Assembly: GCF_001949145.1 (NCBI RefSeq)
Contig: NW_019091636.1
Span: forward strand, 26,752-88,751
Reading direction: 5' to 3'
Source of the DNA: Acanthaster planci
Taxonomy: Eukaryota > Echinodermata > Asteroidea > Valvatida > Acanthasteridae
DNA: 62,000 nucleotides
Position 1 is the stretch's first letter. Every line of letters starts with the position of its first letter. Both the position numbers and the translations under genes were made by a program. Below, in pieces: positions 10,451 to 22,000 of this stretch. Under the pieces are notes generated by a model. It was not told the DNA's origin, did no database searches, and saw nothing but the letters and a program-made list of their open reading frames with translations.

Positions 10451-13400
10451 GTAAGCTTAAGAATCATCCATAATTAACCTTGAACGTGTAGTTGGTCCTG
10501 AGTTCTTTTTGCTTGCCCTGTAATATCGAGTCCGATGACATTTTAAGAGCTTGCACGGGTCTCACTACAACGTTTCAGAGGCTTTTAGGGGACAAAGTCA
10601 TCTCCTACAATATAAAGAGGAACAGAGACAAAATCTTCGTTAAGCGTGAGGAAGTATTTACTCTGGGGATAACAATGAGTATTTACTCGGAGCTTATTGA
10701 TGACAGGGCAACAAATCCCTGTTTGCACAGCGCACGGTTGTGTCAGCACCGTTTAGGCCTACAAAATTTTCTGCTTTGTTCATCGAAGGAGGAATTAATG
10801 TCAGAGCCTGTCAGCATTTCTTTGCATAAAAATGTCGTAAAGGGAAAGTGCAGGGGAAAGGATAGTGTTATCGATAGAGCCAACGGTGACTCTTAAACAA
10901 TGCATCGGTTGCTCCTTTGCAAGAATAATAAATTTAACCAATTCACAACATGTACCGTTAACACCTGCAGCTTCCCACTCACTATTCAGAACCAGGTTTC
11001 TTTGCAAAGATGCCGAGCAAACAGAGTGTTATCGCAATATGAAACTCTTGCCGATCACTTCCCTTCCTCCAGGATACTCCACTGCCAATACTTTTCCAGG
11101 TTCTCAGAGGAAGCCCTCAGATTTGTCACCAACTTCACGTTCAGTTATTAGGCCTACGACAGGCGACTCCGTCGGCGATGATTTCGAGCTTCTCCAATGG
11201 AACTTTTCGCAGAGGTTCCAACAAGCATTCAAGAAGGTAGCATGCATACAGATCAAGTTAAGACACAGCAACCCAGTGAAACTATTTGTCACAATTAAAC
11301 ACATAAAAACACAATTTTTAAAAATTGGAATAAAACCCAATCCTAATACTGATTTCCTAAGCCTGACAAATCTCATTGTCCAAGCATTGTTGGCAGTGTT
11401 TGAATAACGGTCAGAAGTTCCCTCGGATTTATCGTTGAAGGGGCTGGCACAACTTACTTAAATGTCTCGGACTGTTACCTCCGAAACTAGCTGATGATTC
11501 TCAAGTCCTCCACCCCCAATCCAAAGGTTACGCCACAGGAGACGAGGACTTACAACCATAAGACCTAGCTGCTTAAAATATTGGTCTATGTATACTGGAT
11601 ATTCGAATTTCAGAAACTAAAAACCCCGAGAACCTCTTGCAGGGGTGCAACTGGTTGAGTCACTGGCGGATGTATGAGCACAGATGGCCGAAATATCTTA
11701 CTTGGAATAACTTGGCACACGTGTACTTTGAATTTTTTTTTGTGCATGTGCGTACAGCACGTCCTTGTTTGTAGCTCTGCTGTTGGGACCCCGGTCCACT
11801 CACTTTTCTGTGAGAATATTCAAAGACAGTGTGCTTGTTTAATGTTTCATAATGCTCTTATCCGTGTGTCAGATAAATTCGGGACAGACTGATGAACCCG
11901 ACGAACGGTTCATGGAGAAGCAGGCGCTCGTTCAGCTTCGACGCAAAAAGGTCTTAAGAGGAGCCTGCCGACGGCATCCTCTGCTACATCAAGATCCACG
12001 ATCCGCTGGACAAATGTTCATCTTAGAAAAGCGCAAAATACTTTATTGCTCCGTTCCAAAGGTAGGTGCCAAATCATCATTCCACACTCTGAGCTGTTTA
12101 GGTAATGACAACGACTTTCATTCACTGATCGGCAGTCAATCCGTTACAAGAGCCAGCATTTACTTTTGAATACATGCATCAAATGTTATCGAGCATTTAC
12201 AGGGTAATACAATGTTAATAGTAAAAAGCAAAGAAAATCAGTTTCCTTCTTGAAACTCAATAATCCTAGAAAGAAAATAATTCAGTTTCCAGGCTAACAC
12301 AAGCCAAACTTAATCTACTATAACAGTTATGATGTGAAATTCCATGTATCAATAAAATTTGTTTCTATATAGAGTCCTGGCTGATCGAAATACTATTATT
12401 CGAATAATTATTCATTCGGTCTGACTCGGCCTGAACAGTTTTTTGCGGCTGTGAGAGATTTCTTGGTCGAATTTACTTTTCACGGAAAATGTAAAACTAA
12501 TAAAAACTTTTTAGTAAGTTTTGAAAATGGTTTCCGGATTGTGCTTTTATTCTGTCAAAAAAAATTTGGATGAATAATAAAAAAAGGCTATTTTTATACC
12601 AATTATGGTTAAAGATAATTTTAGAAGTTGCTACCTTCGGCTGCGATCGGCCTTAACTAAAAGAAAACTTGCTCAGCAATTAATGTCTACTGTCATTTGG
12701 ATTATACATGCTCGTGATTGTTTTTATTAATCCAGGAAATATCGAAAAGGGTCTCTCTAAGATGTTTCCCAATATGAACCTACAATATTTCAGATTGCAA
12801 TCTTGAACACCATGTTCGTAACTATAGAGTTACTCTGAAAAAAAGTGTAGTTTAATTTAACCCTAAAAGAGCCGGGCTATTTTTGGCCATCTCACAGGGC
12901 AGGATTCCGCCACCCCCCCCCCCAGAAATCGGCTCTGCCTTGCGCGAATTTTCAGACTTTCTGCATGTAAAAACACTCCTTATCACTGTTTAGATTTGAC
13001 TCGGTCGGAGAAACAGTTTTGTTGTTAAGGTTATTTGAAGTTCAAGGCTACATGCTTGCCACCTCGAGTGCATTGAGCATGCACCGCAGTGGAAAAAAGT
13101 ATACATTTTTGGCTGACTCGTTTTGGTAAAATGCGCGCTTTGTAAGAACAGTACGTCTAATTTTCACAGAAGTGGTATAAAAAATGACTGGAAAGAGTTA
13201 CTCTAAAGATAAAAACTCTCAAAGGCTCAACTCCTGATAAAATGTAGTGTGGCAATATCGTAAAAAAATGTTGAGGGGCAAGAACTTACTTGCAATCGAT
13301 GGGATAATGGGTCATATGAAAAACAAACTAGCAAATGCTATGAAGTTCAAGCAAACGGCAAAAGCATTTACTGAGAAGTCAAACCATTAAGAATAAGCAA

Positions 13401-15019
13401 ATGCTTGGTTTTTTAGGAATAATTTTTTTTTACTATTCAGCATCTACTGGTATAAATACAGTGTAGTAGCAAATGCTTTATGCTTGTGGCTGACTGCACA
13501 GCCGAATGGATTTGCACAATAGGGCTTCCATTGTCGGCACGTACCTACATACACAGTGCGGCACGGTGCCGTATCTTGAGACCTCAGCATGGCAGATAAG
13601 CATGATGGCAGTAACTTGTATCGCAAAAACCTTGCTGAAGGAAATTGCTCTACCAAACTTAAACCAGTAGGCCTACAGCTGCCTGCATCTGGTTTCTTGA
13701 GATTCCGTCCTAAAGGCATACAGCTTTTCCCTTCGAATGACATTCATGCTAACGCTGCCATTTATAGTAAATACTCCTTGTTTTCAAGCTTGCGCTGACC
13801 CAGTCTTGAAAAATGCCAAGTAAATATAATAATTCTGTAGAACTGACTCATTTTTATTCATACAAAATGAAGCAACCGCTAAAATAAAAGCGTTTGCTTC
13901 ATTATTATTCATACAAACACGAGTAGATGCTTCAAAAATGATAATAAAAGCAGGTACAACTTAATTTTCATACGACCCAGTGTCTGTGTATTTAATCATG
14001 AGTGGCTTTTTTTTGCTTCAGAAATCGTTGAAACCACGTTGCCCTCTGACATAAATGAGGCCCAGAGTGCGGTAGTCTGGTTAGTAAAACGGAAATATTA
14101 AGTACGTACATACTGGATTTGGTACGTGTTGCTGCAGGTGCACCTGGTTGAAACCGCCAACTACATTAGGGACAAGGTCTAACAAGTCGGCATTTCGTAC
14201 GTACTCTTCATGCTGGGCTCTGTATGATGTGAACTTGACAGTTCTGGCGAGAGTTACCGGAATACATCGCTCCTTTTTTAATGAAATTTGATACAGTCCT
14301 TCTGTTGATTACTCACTTTGCAGACCGGGAGTACCAACTGGAAGAGAATCTTTATGGTCTTGGAAGGTGTCCGCCCAAATTTACAGAACATCTCGTCATA
14401 CGAAGCCCATTATAGCAACGGCTTCAAAGTATTGCCGCATTCCGGTCTACTGAGACAGATACGAGAATTGGACTCCTACACCAAGTTCCTGCAGGTGCGC
14501 CATCCGTTTGCCCGCCTGATCTCGGCCTACCGGAACAAGATCTCCGGCGAGATCCCCTGGAACTGGCAGGAAGAACGGTTTCAACAAATTGCCCTTTACA
14601 TCGCCCGAAAGTATCGCAAGGGGGCGCACGCTGGCTGGTTTAACCTCACGACGCTCCGCGTGTCTTGGGACGAGTGGGTCCGATATCTGACCGACCCCGC
14701 TGAGCGGAGCGGGTTCAACTCGCATTGGCGGGAGATGTACAAGCTCTGCCTGCCTTGCCGCGTCCAATATGACCTCATCGGTAAACTGGAGTCCGTGGAC
14801 TCTGATTTATCGTTTCTACTCGACCACTTGGGACTCGAACACATACTTTTCCCTTCAATCAGACCTCTTTACCATCGTGAGGACGAAAAAACGGGTAATG
14901 CTCTTATCCGTCAATACTTTGGCAATATGAGTCAAAGGGACCTTCAACGGCTCTATAAAATTTACCAGTTGGACTTTGAAATCTTTGGTTTCGAAAAACC
15001 AGGTTTGCTGAACTTCTAA
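10336..15019 (+). CDS. CHST-like: Carbohydrate sulfotransferase copy 1 (CHST8-14 family), first exon not seen
   Basis: Golgi type II sulfotransferase of the HNK-1ST/chondroitin 4-O-sulfotransferase family (Pfam Sulfotransfer_2), which moves sulfate from PAPS to a sugar such as GalNAc. Exons: 10336-10450 (signal anchor, VLTTVCLMGILTSY), 11073-11236 (stem), 11873-12061 (189 nt) and 14324-15019 (catalytic). All junctions are GT-AG with phases 1, 0, 0, the same as copies 2 and 3. The 5'-phosphosulfate loop spans the last intron (YCSVPK joined to TGSTNWKRIFMVL). The 3'-phosphate motif is VRHPFARLISAYRNK. The family ending YFGNMSQRDLQRLYKIYQLD is present. An ATG-bearing first exon should lie upstream but was not identified. 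The third visible exon starts with ATA where the paralogues have ATG, showing that this ATG is not a start. Substrate specificity cannot be read from sequence. Confidence 0.88.
11073..11236 (+). CDS. Sulfotransferase copy 1, stem exon
   Basis: 164 nt, phase 1 in and 0 out. It starts YSTANTFPG, like YSSAIPALD of copy 2, and ends NFSQRFQQAFKK, like NLSQRFPQSVGE. It holds an N-glycosylation site (NFS). It is the Golgi stem and diverges faster than the catalytic exons. Confidence 0.75.
11873..12061 (+). CDS. Sulfotransferase copy 1, 189-nt exon
   Basis: 63 codons in phase 0, between TGTGTCAG and GTAGGT. It encodes INSGQTDEPDERFMEKQALV through to ILYCSVPK, the first half of the 5'-phosphosulfate binding loop. 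Length and phase are identical in all three copies. Confidence 0.9.
14324..15019 (+). CDS. Sulfotransferase copy 1, catalytic last exon
   Basis: 231 codons plus TAA after CTCACTTTGCAG. It carries TGSTNWKR, the RHPFARLISAYR motif, CLPCRVQYDLIGKLESV and the conserved C-terminal YFGNMS block, and ends GLLNF. Confidence 0.93.
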   Translation, partial: TGSTNWKRIFMVLEGVRPNLQNISSYEAHYSNGFKVLPHSGLLRQIRELDSYTKFLQVRHPFARLISAYRNKISGEIPWNWQEERFQQIALYIARKYRKGAHAGWFNLTTLRVSWDEWVRYLTDPAERSGFNSHWREMYKLCLPCRVQYDLIGKLESVDSDLSFLLDHLGLEHILFPSIRPLYHREDEKTGNALIRQYFGNMSQRDLQRLYKIYQLDFEIFGFEKPGLLNF

Positions 15020-15139
15020 TGTGCACTCAGTCGGGCATTTCCTTCGGAGAAAAATAACCAGATATGCAACAAATAGCGGTGCTTTTTCGGGGATTCCCCA
15101 ACATCTACGCCTCCTAAAGCCCTGGACTTTAATACACAT

Positions 15140-15145
15140 AATAAA
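15140..15145 (+). terminator. Polyadenylation signal, sulfotransferase copy 1
   Basis: AATAAA 121 bases after the stop codon of copy 1, in the expected place for a short 3' UTR. Confidence 0.55.
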
Positions 15146-15458
15146 TGCACGATTGTTCCAAGCACACAAAAATCATTATTAAAATTTATCCAATGGTCGC
15201 TGTATTCTTTCACAAGTTCTATAATTTAAACATTCGGAAAGATGTGTCACAATATCATTCTTGCATGATAGTCGTCAGTATATGGGAAAGAGACTGTTTT
15301 TAATACTCATTTTAATGCTTGTACATTAATTTTGTTTGTTGAAATGGCTTCGAGTACCAAGGTTTTAATCCCCCGATCGTTGGATGGAGATCCGCCAGCT
15401 TAATGACCCAGAGCTGCAAGCCAACCTACTCTTTTCTGTGCACTCAGCGATACCGTGC

Positions 15459-15621
15459 GCGATATATGGGGCCGATGGGTCCCCCCCCCACACACATGTC
15501 CGATCCCTATACACACTCTAGACTATTGTTACCTAACACATCCTCCCCCAGAAGTCTGTAAAGAATTCCTGAGATTCCGATCAAACAATGACCGACACAG
15601 AGGCGGGGGTTCTCTTGCATT
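15459..15621 (+). mobile_element. MITE, 'AGCAAGATATGGGACGGAG' family, degenerate copy
   Basis: It shares the body seen in four other places of this window (CTATACACACTCTAGACTAT, TTGTTACCTAACACATCCTC, GTCTGTAAAGAATTCCTGAG, AATGACCGACACAG, then GGGGGTTCTCT). The ends correspond to the terminal inverted repeats of the best copy (60246-60417) but are worn. There is no coding capacity. Confidence 0.7.
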
Positions 15622-17659
15622 ACATGGTCTTAGAAGTGTAAATGACAGGAAAAAAACTCCTTTATCTGGCTGCCGTGATTGCATTCAAAGTAGTAGATCT
15701 CGCATCAGTCTCCCCCTCCCCTCCCCCTCTCTCTGTCCGTCTTGTTTGTTTTCAGTAAATATGACTGTCATTGAAGAATTGAATTCGAAGTTTGACACAA
15801 TTCTGTGCAGACTTTGTCGCACTTTTTACCGCATTTAAATGCACTGCGTTCGACACGGCAAAAACACAAGGTTTGACGGAGCCCGAGTTACATAACAAAT
15901 CGCTTTCGCTTTTTATGTAAAGAAATATGGCACCTCGTGAGCTCCTTTGGAGCACTCGTCCACACAAAAGTGCGCATCCCTACAAAAGCACATGTATATG
16001 TACTCGCGGTTGCCGGCTTAATCGTCCACCGGCCATGTCGTGAATAAACACCTTAATTTTGGATTTCGAAACCTTCGTTTACCTCTGGATAATAGAGTTT
16101 TCTGTAGAGGTGTTTGTCAGGTGGAATCTCAGTTCATACGTTGGTAAGTCTGACTCAACATTTGAGTGCAAGTATAGAAAGTTTCAGTATTTTTTAAAAT
16201 AAAAAAATAAGGACATTCGAGCAACAGTTCCATACACGGACGCCACTTGACACCCTGTGCACAAACTCTATGAGACTGGTCTGAAATAATCTGTTTTTTT
16301 AGTACATGATTTGGTATTCTCCGCCAGGGCCTAAATTGAAGTTTTCTGGACATGTTTTTGCTTTCTGATGGCTATTAAGTCACTGTAGGGAAGAATTACT
16401 GGTGTCCGTATATGGAACTCTCCCATTCAGGAATAAATCACGCAAGCGAGTCCGTGGGCCAGCCTGATGGGTAGAGAGGCTCGTATACAAGTTTCAAAAT
16501 GAACTCGGACGTGCTTCATTTTTGGCATGGGTGGTTAAAATATCGAGCTGGCTTACTAGGTTTACGCCTTTGATATTTAACCGTTGGTTTCTGGAGAAAC
16601 CTTTGCCTTTTTATGTTAATTGGATGTTAAACAGACAAACTGTTTCATTATTACATGGAGTTGATCGAGTTTTACGTAACTCTCTAGAGCTTGGCCCTCT
16701 TTGATATGTCTCTTCAACTTCAGTTTCATCAAGATGCAGGAAATTATTTTTCCCTTTTCTTCCTTGTTACAGTGAAGTTACGCATGCCTCCCAATGCACA
16801 TAAGTGTAGTGATTCAAACGGTTTGATAGCGTGAACAAGCTGCACTGTTTGGAGGTCACTCTTAAGCTTTACCTTGAGTGACAAAATCCTCAAAGGAACC
16901 ATCTACATTTCTACCTCTTGATGTTTACACTGTACGATGGACAGCACTTTCAATTATGCAGGGTAAATTTGTGAGGTATATGCACCATGTTCACTCACGA
17001 GTGGTGTGTACCAAAGGTATTGTGCGACTTAAGCTTCACCCGAGACGTCTCGCTATTGTTTCCGTCTCCTCTTTATTCTGCAAAAGAGGAGCGACATTAC
17101 CAGTTGAAAGACAACGGTCTGAACGATTTGTTGTTTACATATATAGGTTCAAAATACCGCATTTCTTTGTGAATAAGGCATTGTACAGCAAAGTAGCATG
17201 TAGATATTTGTGGGCTGTTAACCAGCGTGACGTGCAGGTGGGACGGCAGTGATAGCGACATGCCGTCCTCAGACAAAAATCTATTTAGTCGGAAGACAGT
17301 GACGAGTACCGATGATTCTGTGACTGATGGGTTGGCGTTATGACATGTATCCTTAGCTAGGAAGAAATATTGTACTCATCAGCCCAGGGTTTGTGTGTTT
17401 GGTGATGGATATGTGGTGACAGAATCGCTCGCTGTACAGGAAAATTTCATCTGAATGTTTTGAGACTCCTTTGGAAATTAGAAAGTAACAAGGATCCGCA
17501 CAAGACGGTAACAATTACATTTACTCTGTTTTCTCACAATAGCTGTTGCTCGTCTTTAATAAGCTTTTTGCTCTCACTATTGTTCTTTGCTAAAACACTG
17601 TCATTCACTTAAAAGATACATTGGTCTTTTTCGGTGCTAAGACTGGCATATCTCCTGTG
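15622..17659. other. Intergenic, nothing recognised
   Basis: Between sulfotransferase copies 1 and 2. Short open frames show no family motifs. No gene, RNA or clear repeat is seen apart from the elements listed on either side. Confidence 0.5.
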
Positions 17660-18190
17660 CCAGTCTTCGGTTGTTTAACGCGTCGTCGTCTGTTTCAAGT
17701 GCGGAGGATAGAGTCGCGTCTCACTTTGGTTATTGGTGGGTTCTCATATGGCTCAGAGGCCAGTCCTCGCATGAAACAGGCAGCAGGACATTGAGGGTGG
17801 GGGCACGTAATCGTTGTTGGGGACCATGGTTGCTCTACCCGCCTCTTTCGCTCCATTGTTTTGGCCTCAGTAGGGGATTTTCTTCGTTGTCTGAAGAGCT
17901 TTGTGCCTTCCTCAGCGGCGGCTCGATCTCCAGGCCTTGCGGTCTGGCCCACCTATAGTTACTGTACCGGGTCTGATGGTTTAGGCCCTATTCTTGTAAT
18001 ATTGTGTAGGGGATCTCTTGGGACGTTGCCCGTTGCTACCTCGCTGAACGGGACCGGTTGAGGCAGCTCTTTGGGGTCCATGGGGTTGACATATCCCATC
18101 CAACAAAGGTGATAGCCTACTTGATGACAAGGCTATCGATACTTTGAGTCTCTGCGCGTTCTAGGACCTCGAGATTTCTTAATATTTCCA
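17660..18190 (-). mobile_element. LINE 3' fragment with C-terminal finger-like motif, antisense
   Basis: On the minus strand the frames read LEVLERAETQSIDSLVIK, then FVGWDMSTPW, then a basic stretch, then SCEDWPLSHMRTHQ. This is the order of the C-terminus of a widespread animal LINE type (EVLERA...SI..., WAGHV-like block, final RIGLVSHLRTHQ-like motif). Stops and frameshifts make it a dead copy. It is clearly more GC-rich than the surrounding intergenic DNA. Confidence 0.7.
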
Positions 18191-18976
18191 ATCCTGCCAG
18201 ATGAAGGCAGGAATTACCGACCCAGGAACATAAAGCAGTGAAATTTGCGATCACCTTTTATTCCGATGCATTGTGCCCACTTATCTTAAGCACTGGACAG
18301 GCACCTCTGCTCCGAATTGAAGCCACTGTGAGGCAACCTTGTACAATAAATGTTGGCAGTTTCCAAGTCACGGGCTTTAGTGCATTGCATGAATGCACTT
18401 AGTGAATGGATTAAATTTGAAGGCAATTGTATTGGATACCCTAAGACGGTCACGCGGTCACTTCATTCACATATAGGCGTCTTGTTGCCTATCCAGGGCA
18501 TAGAGATCATTGATTTTGCCCTACAGCCTTGTACATTCAGTGCAGAAAAACCGCGCGAAGCAGGGAATGGCAGAACACTACATGCGCATCTATTACGCTC
18601 TTTTCACAGCAATTTTCATGTGACAGAGATGGACACCCTAGCTTTTCACATTCAGAGTTTGAGGTTTTAGTCTAGAACGTTTTTCCTCAGTATGTTGCAA
18701 AAAAAAGTTGATCGCTTTGGTTGTGCGGTACATGGGAAACCCCAGCGTTTTGGACTAAGTGCGAGTATGCCACCTATCTTCATCGGGCAGGAGATACTAT
18801 TAAAACTTTGCATTTCTCTCCAAGGCAGATCGTTTGATGTACGGTGACATTTGTAGAAAAGTGACTCACTGGGTAAGGAAACAGGCCCGCTGTCGTCTCA
18901 CGTTCAAAGTTTAGGACATAATCAATAGACTGTTTGCCGTCTACCCATCAAGACACATTCAATCAGAAAGCGACAA

Positions 18977-19006
18977 ATGGCACGCCAAGAGGAAGAAGTA
19001 CTTAAG
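18977..19006 (+). CDS. Sulfotransferase copy 2, first coding exon
   Basis: Encodes MARQEEEVLK (cytosolic tail) and ends AAG|GTATGC in phase 0. Context GACAAATGG is a fair start. Support comes from the matching exon of copy 3 rather than from homology of the peptide itself. Confidence 0.6.
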
Positions 19007-22000
19007 GTATGCGTAATAATTATTTAGATAGATAGATATAGATGGATGGATGGATGGATGGATATTTTATGTTTGTTTTAATTTGTGCATTTTCAAGGTT
19101 ATTCTAGTTTTAAGCGTCATCCACTTTGTTTTCATTTCTATGATGACGCAGTTAATGCGCACATTTTGACTCAGCTGCTGTTAATTTTGTCGACTGCAGT
19201 TTACCGGAAATGCCACAAAACGTTCAACCATAGCAAAAGGTGGCGAACCCTTCAAGTTCAGGCTGTGTACAAAATGTGCATTTACTGACGGAGGTGATTT
19301 CATAATGCATTATGAAAATCGTGAAACACCTTATTCATTCGACCTCTTTTCTTTCCCATACGAGCCTTCTTTTCATGGCCTAGATTTGAAGGGGGGGTTG
19401 AAATCCCCCAAACTAAAAATGGCCTCTCTGAAGGTTCTTGATGAAATCATCAAACGATTTTCTTTCTTTTCTTAAAGGTTGCGCCATATCTTCAAAGACT
19501 TTTGAGGCATTGGCTTGCTGTCTGTCTAGTCCTGCTAACCACATGTACGACAGCGATTGTTATTTCTTATAGTAAGTTCAGTAATCTTTGTTCCTGAAAG
19601 ATTGATTGGGCTTGTTTCTGGCCAAGGGCGAATCTAGAACCATTTGGGGTTTGGATAATTTTTTTAGGGGGGGGTAAACCACTTTGTGAATGATGGGGCT
19701 ACGTTTGAGGCTTTTTACTGGCTCTTGGAAGGAATGGAAATGAAAAAGAATAAAGTATAGGCATTCTCTAACTGTCCCCCCTCCCTCGCACAAATGTCTT
19801 TTTTCGGGGGATAGCATTGGCCCTCTGCCTCCCTCGATTCACCCATGTTTATACATGAGTGGGGATCTTGTGAGGACTTAGGAGGCCTCACACATGATTT
19901 CAAAGAATCCTTCGGCAGATCGGGGGTCAGCAACAGGGACGACGTCCACTCCAAACAACACACACCAAGACACAAGAGGGCAGTTTGGGAAATGAACGAA
20001 AACGAAACGACCTTCCTAGTAATCGTATAAAAAGTCTGAAAAATTTACGGTAGTAATTCATGAAGCCATGAAGATCAGACAAAGAAATTTCGTATCTTTT
20101 TATTTGCCTCAACCTCACACAGAAACTTTCGGGACCCACCTTTTTTTTTTAGATAATAGAGTAATAGCAGTTATGCCTCTAAACAGCGGTGTATCCAGCG
20201 TTTGGTGTGAGTGAGTTATGTTTGTTTTTGCATTCAATTCGGGACCCTAAGGGGCAATAAGGTGACTGATTCACAAAGGGTCCCCAGTTGACCGTTGTGT
20301 ACAAAACATATGGATGGTCTTCCAGAAAAGTGTTAAGCACAAGCAATAGAGAGGCAATAGGGGTCCCCAGTCGCAGGCACATACATACTGGGGGGGGGGC
20401 AAATTCAAAAGCTAATGCCACCCTGGGTTTATGCAACATAAGGATGTTGGGGGAGAAAATTTTCAAACGCTTTACTCACGGTCCCGACATCCTTGAATGG
20501 TGTTGTTTTCTCATGGGTTAACCGTTTTTGTGCTATTATCTGATAAGTGAAATATTTTTATAAATATTTCATAACAACCGAAAAAAAATTCGGGGGGAGT
20601 TGCCCCCTGCCCCTCCCCCGGCTGCATGACGCCACTACTTCTGAAAATAAGGTACAGAGCAAGAGAGGCAATTAAAATGAGAAGGCCTGATACTTTTTGA
20701 CATATATGACGACACGCAAAAGAGGGGCAAATGATCAATTGGAGGATTTGGCAACTATCACTCTTTTTCAAAATTTACAGATTTGCTAAAACCTTGTCAT
20801 ATACGCATTAAAGTCTACCCAACACAAGCATTATGGTTAGCATGAAAATCCACCAAGCAAAGGTATTCTGAAACAAAGCTATCCCAAATAAAAGCACTAT
20901 CCCCACGGGGATTACGAGCAAGCACATTTTTTTTATTGTTGTTTCTTCGTATCCAACTCATTTGTGCTTTTTTCTTTTCAAGGCTATTCCAGTGCCATTC
21001 CGGCCCTGGATTCGTCCAGGAAAGCAGCAGTGTCCCCATATGCGCCCTCTGTCGATCCAAGAAACGATGACGTCAGTGAGGATCTGCAGCCTGACGGACA
21101 AAACCTCTCGCAGCGTTTTCCGCAGTCAGTCGGTGAGGTAAGGTGAAACTCAGACGACAAGTTTTGGCATATTCCACAGATTTGTTGGGATGAATCAAGC
21201 AGCTGTCAGTGGACCCACATGACAGCTTTTGAATCATCACTTTTTGCCTTTGCTCTTTCGCCGTAACATGTCCTATTCTGTTCCTGTATTTTTCAGTGAA
21301 GGAGTTGTCCATTGGAAGCTGGTTTTCCTTTCCACGACGAAACATGGGGTGAAAGTTCGAAGGAGCAATTTTGTATATTGTTTCATTACTGCAATATTCT
21401 ACTAGGGGTGTAGTTACTAGTTAGCTTTCCTCTTTTTTCGATGTAACCAATGGACATCTTACAGTTATTAAAGTAAAACGTCAGAATTTAGGACTTGGGT
21501 CCAATTGATTTTGTTTTTACGATTATGCAACTTAATCCTCTGTATATAATGAGTATTTGAATGTAGGCTGTTAAATTTGAATAAAATCCGGTACAGCTTT
21601 GTGGATCGGTCTTTTAGACTTAAACTTTACTTCCTGACGTTCTTACTTCTGGAAGTTCTTACAAACCTGATCTGACATCCCCGCTGTGAGGCTTTTACAG
21701 AAAATGCCAACGGACGAAGCGTGATGGCAATGCATTAAAATACGGCTTAATTTACTGAACAGTTCTATTAGAAGTATGTAAGGTTGTGGGGCAAATGTAA
21801 AAAAAAAAACTTGTCGGCGGATCTCACCCTCGTAGAGTGCTACGCCGTCCGAGGAAAGCGTTACAGTATAGAGTGAACGGTGTCGGCAGTTCAAGTCTGG
21901 ATGCTGCATTCGGCACTGTTTTCTTTCCTTTTTTTTAGTTTGTTTCCTGTTGGCAAAGAGAAGCTTGACAAATAAATAGGCCTACGAAGTATGGCATCAT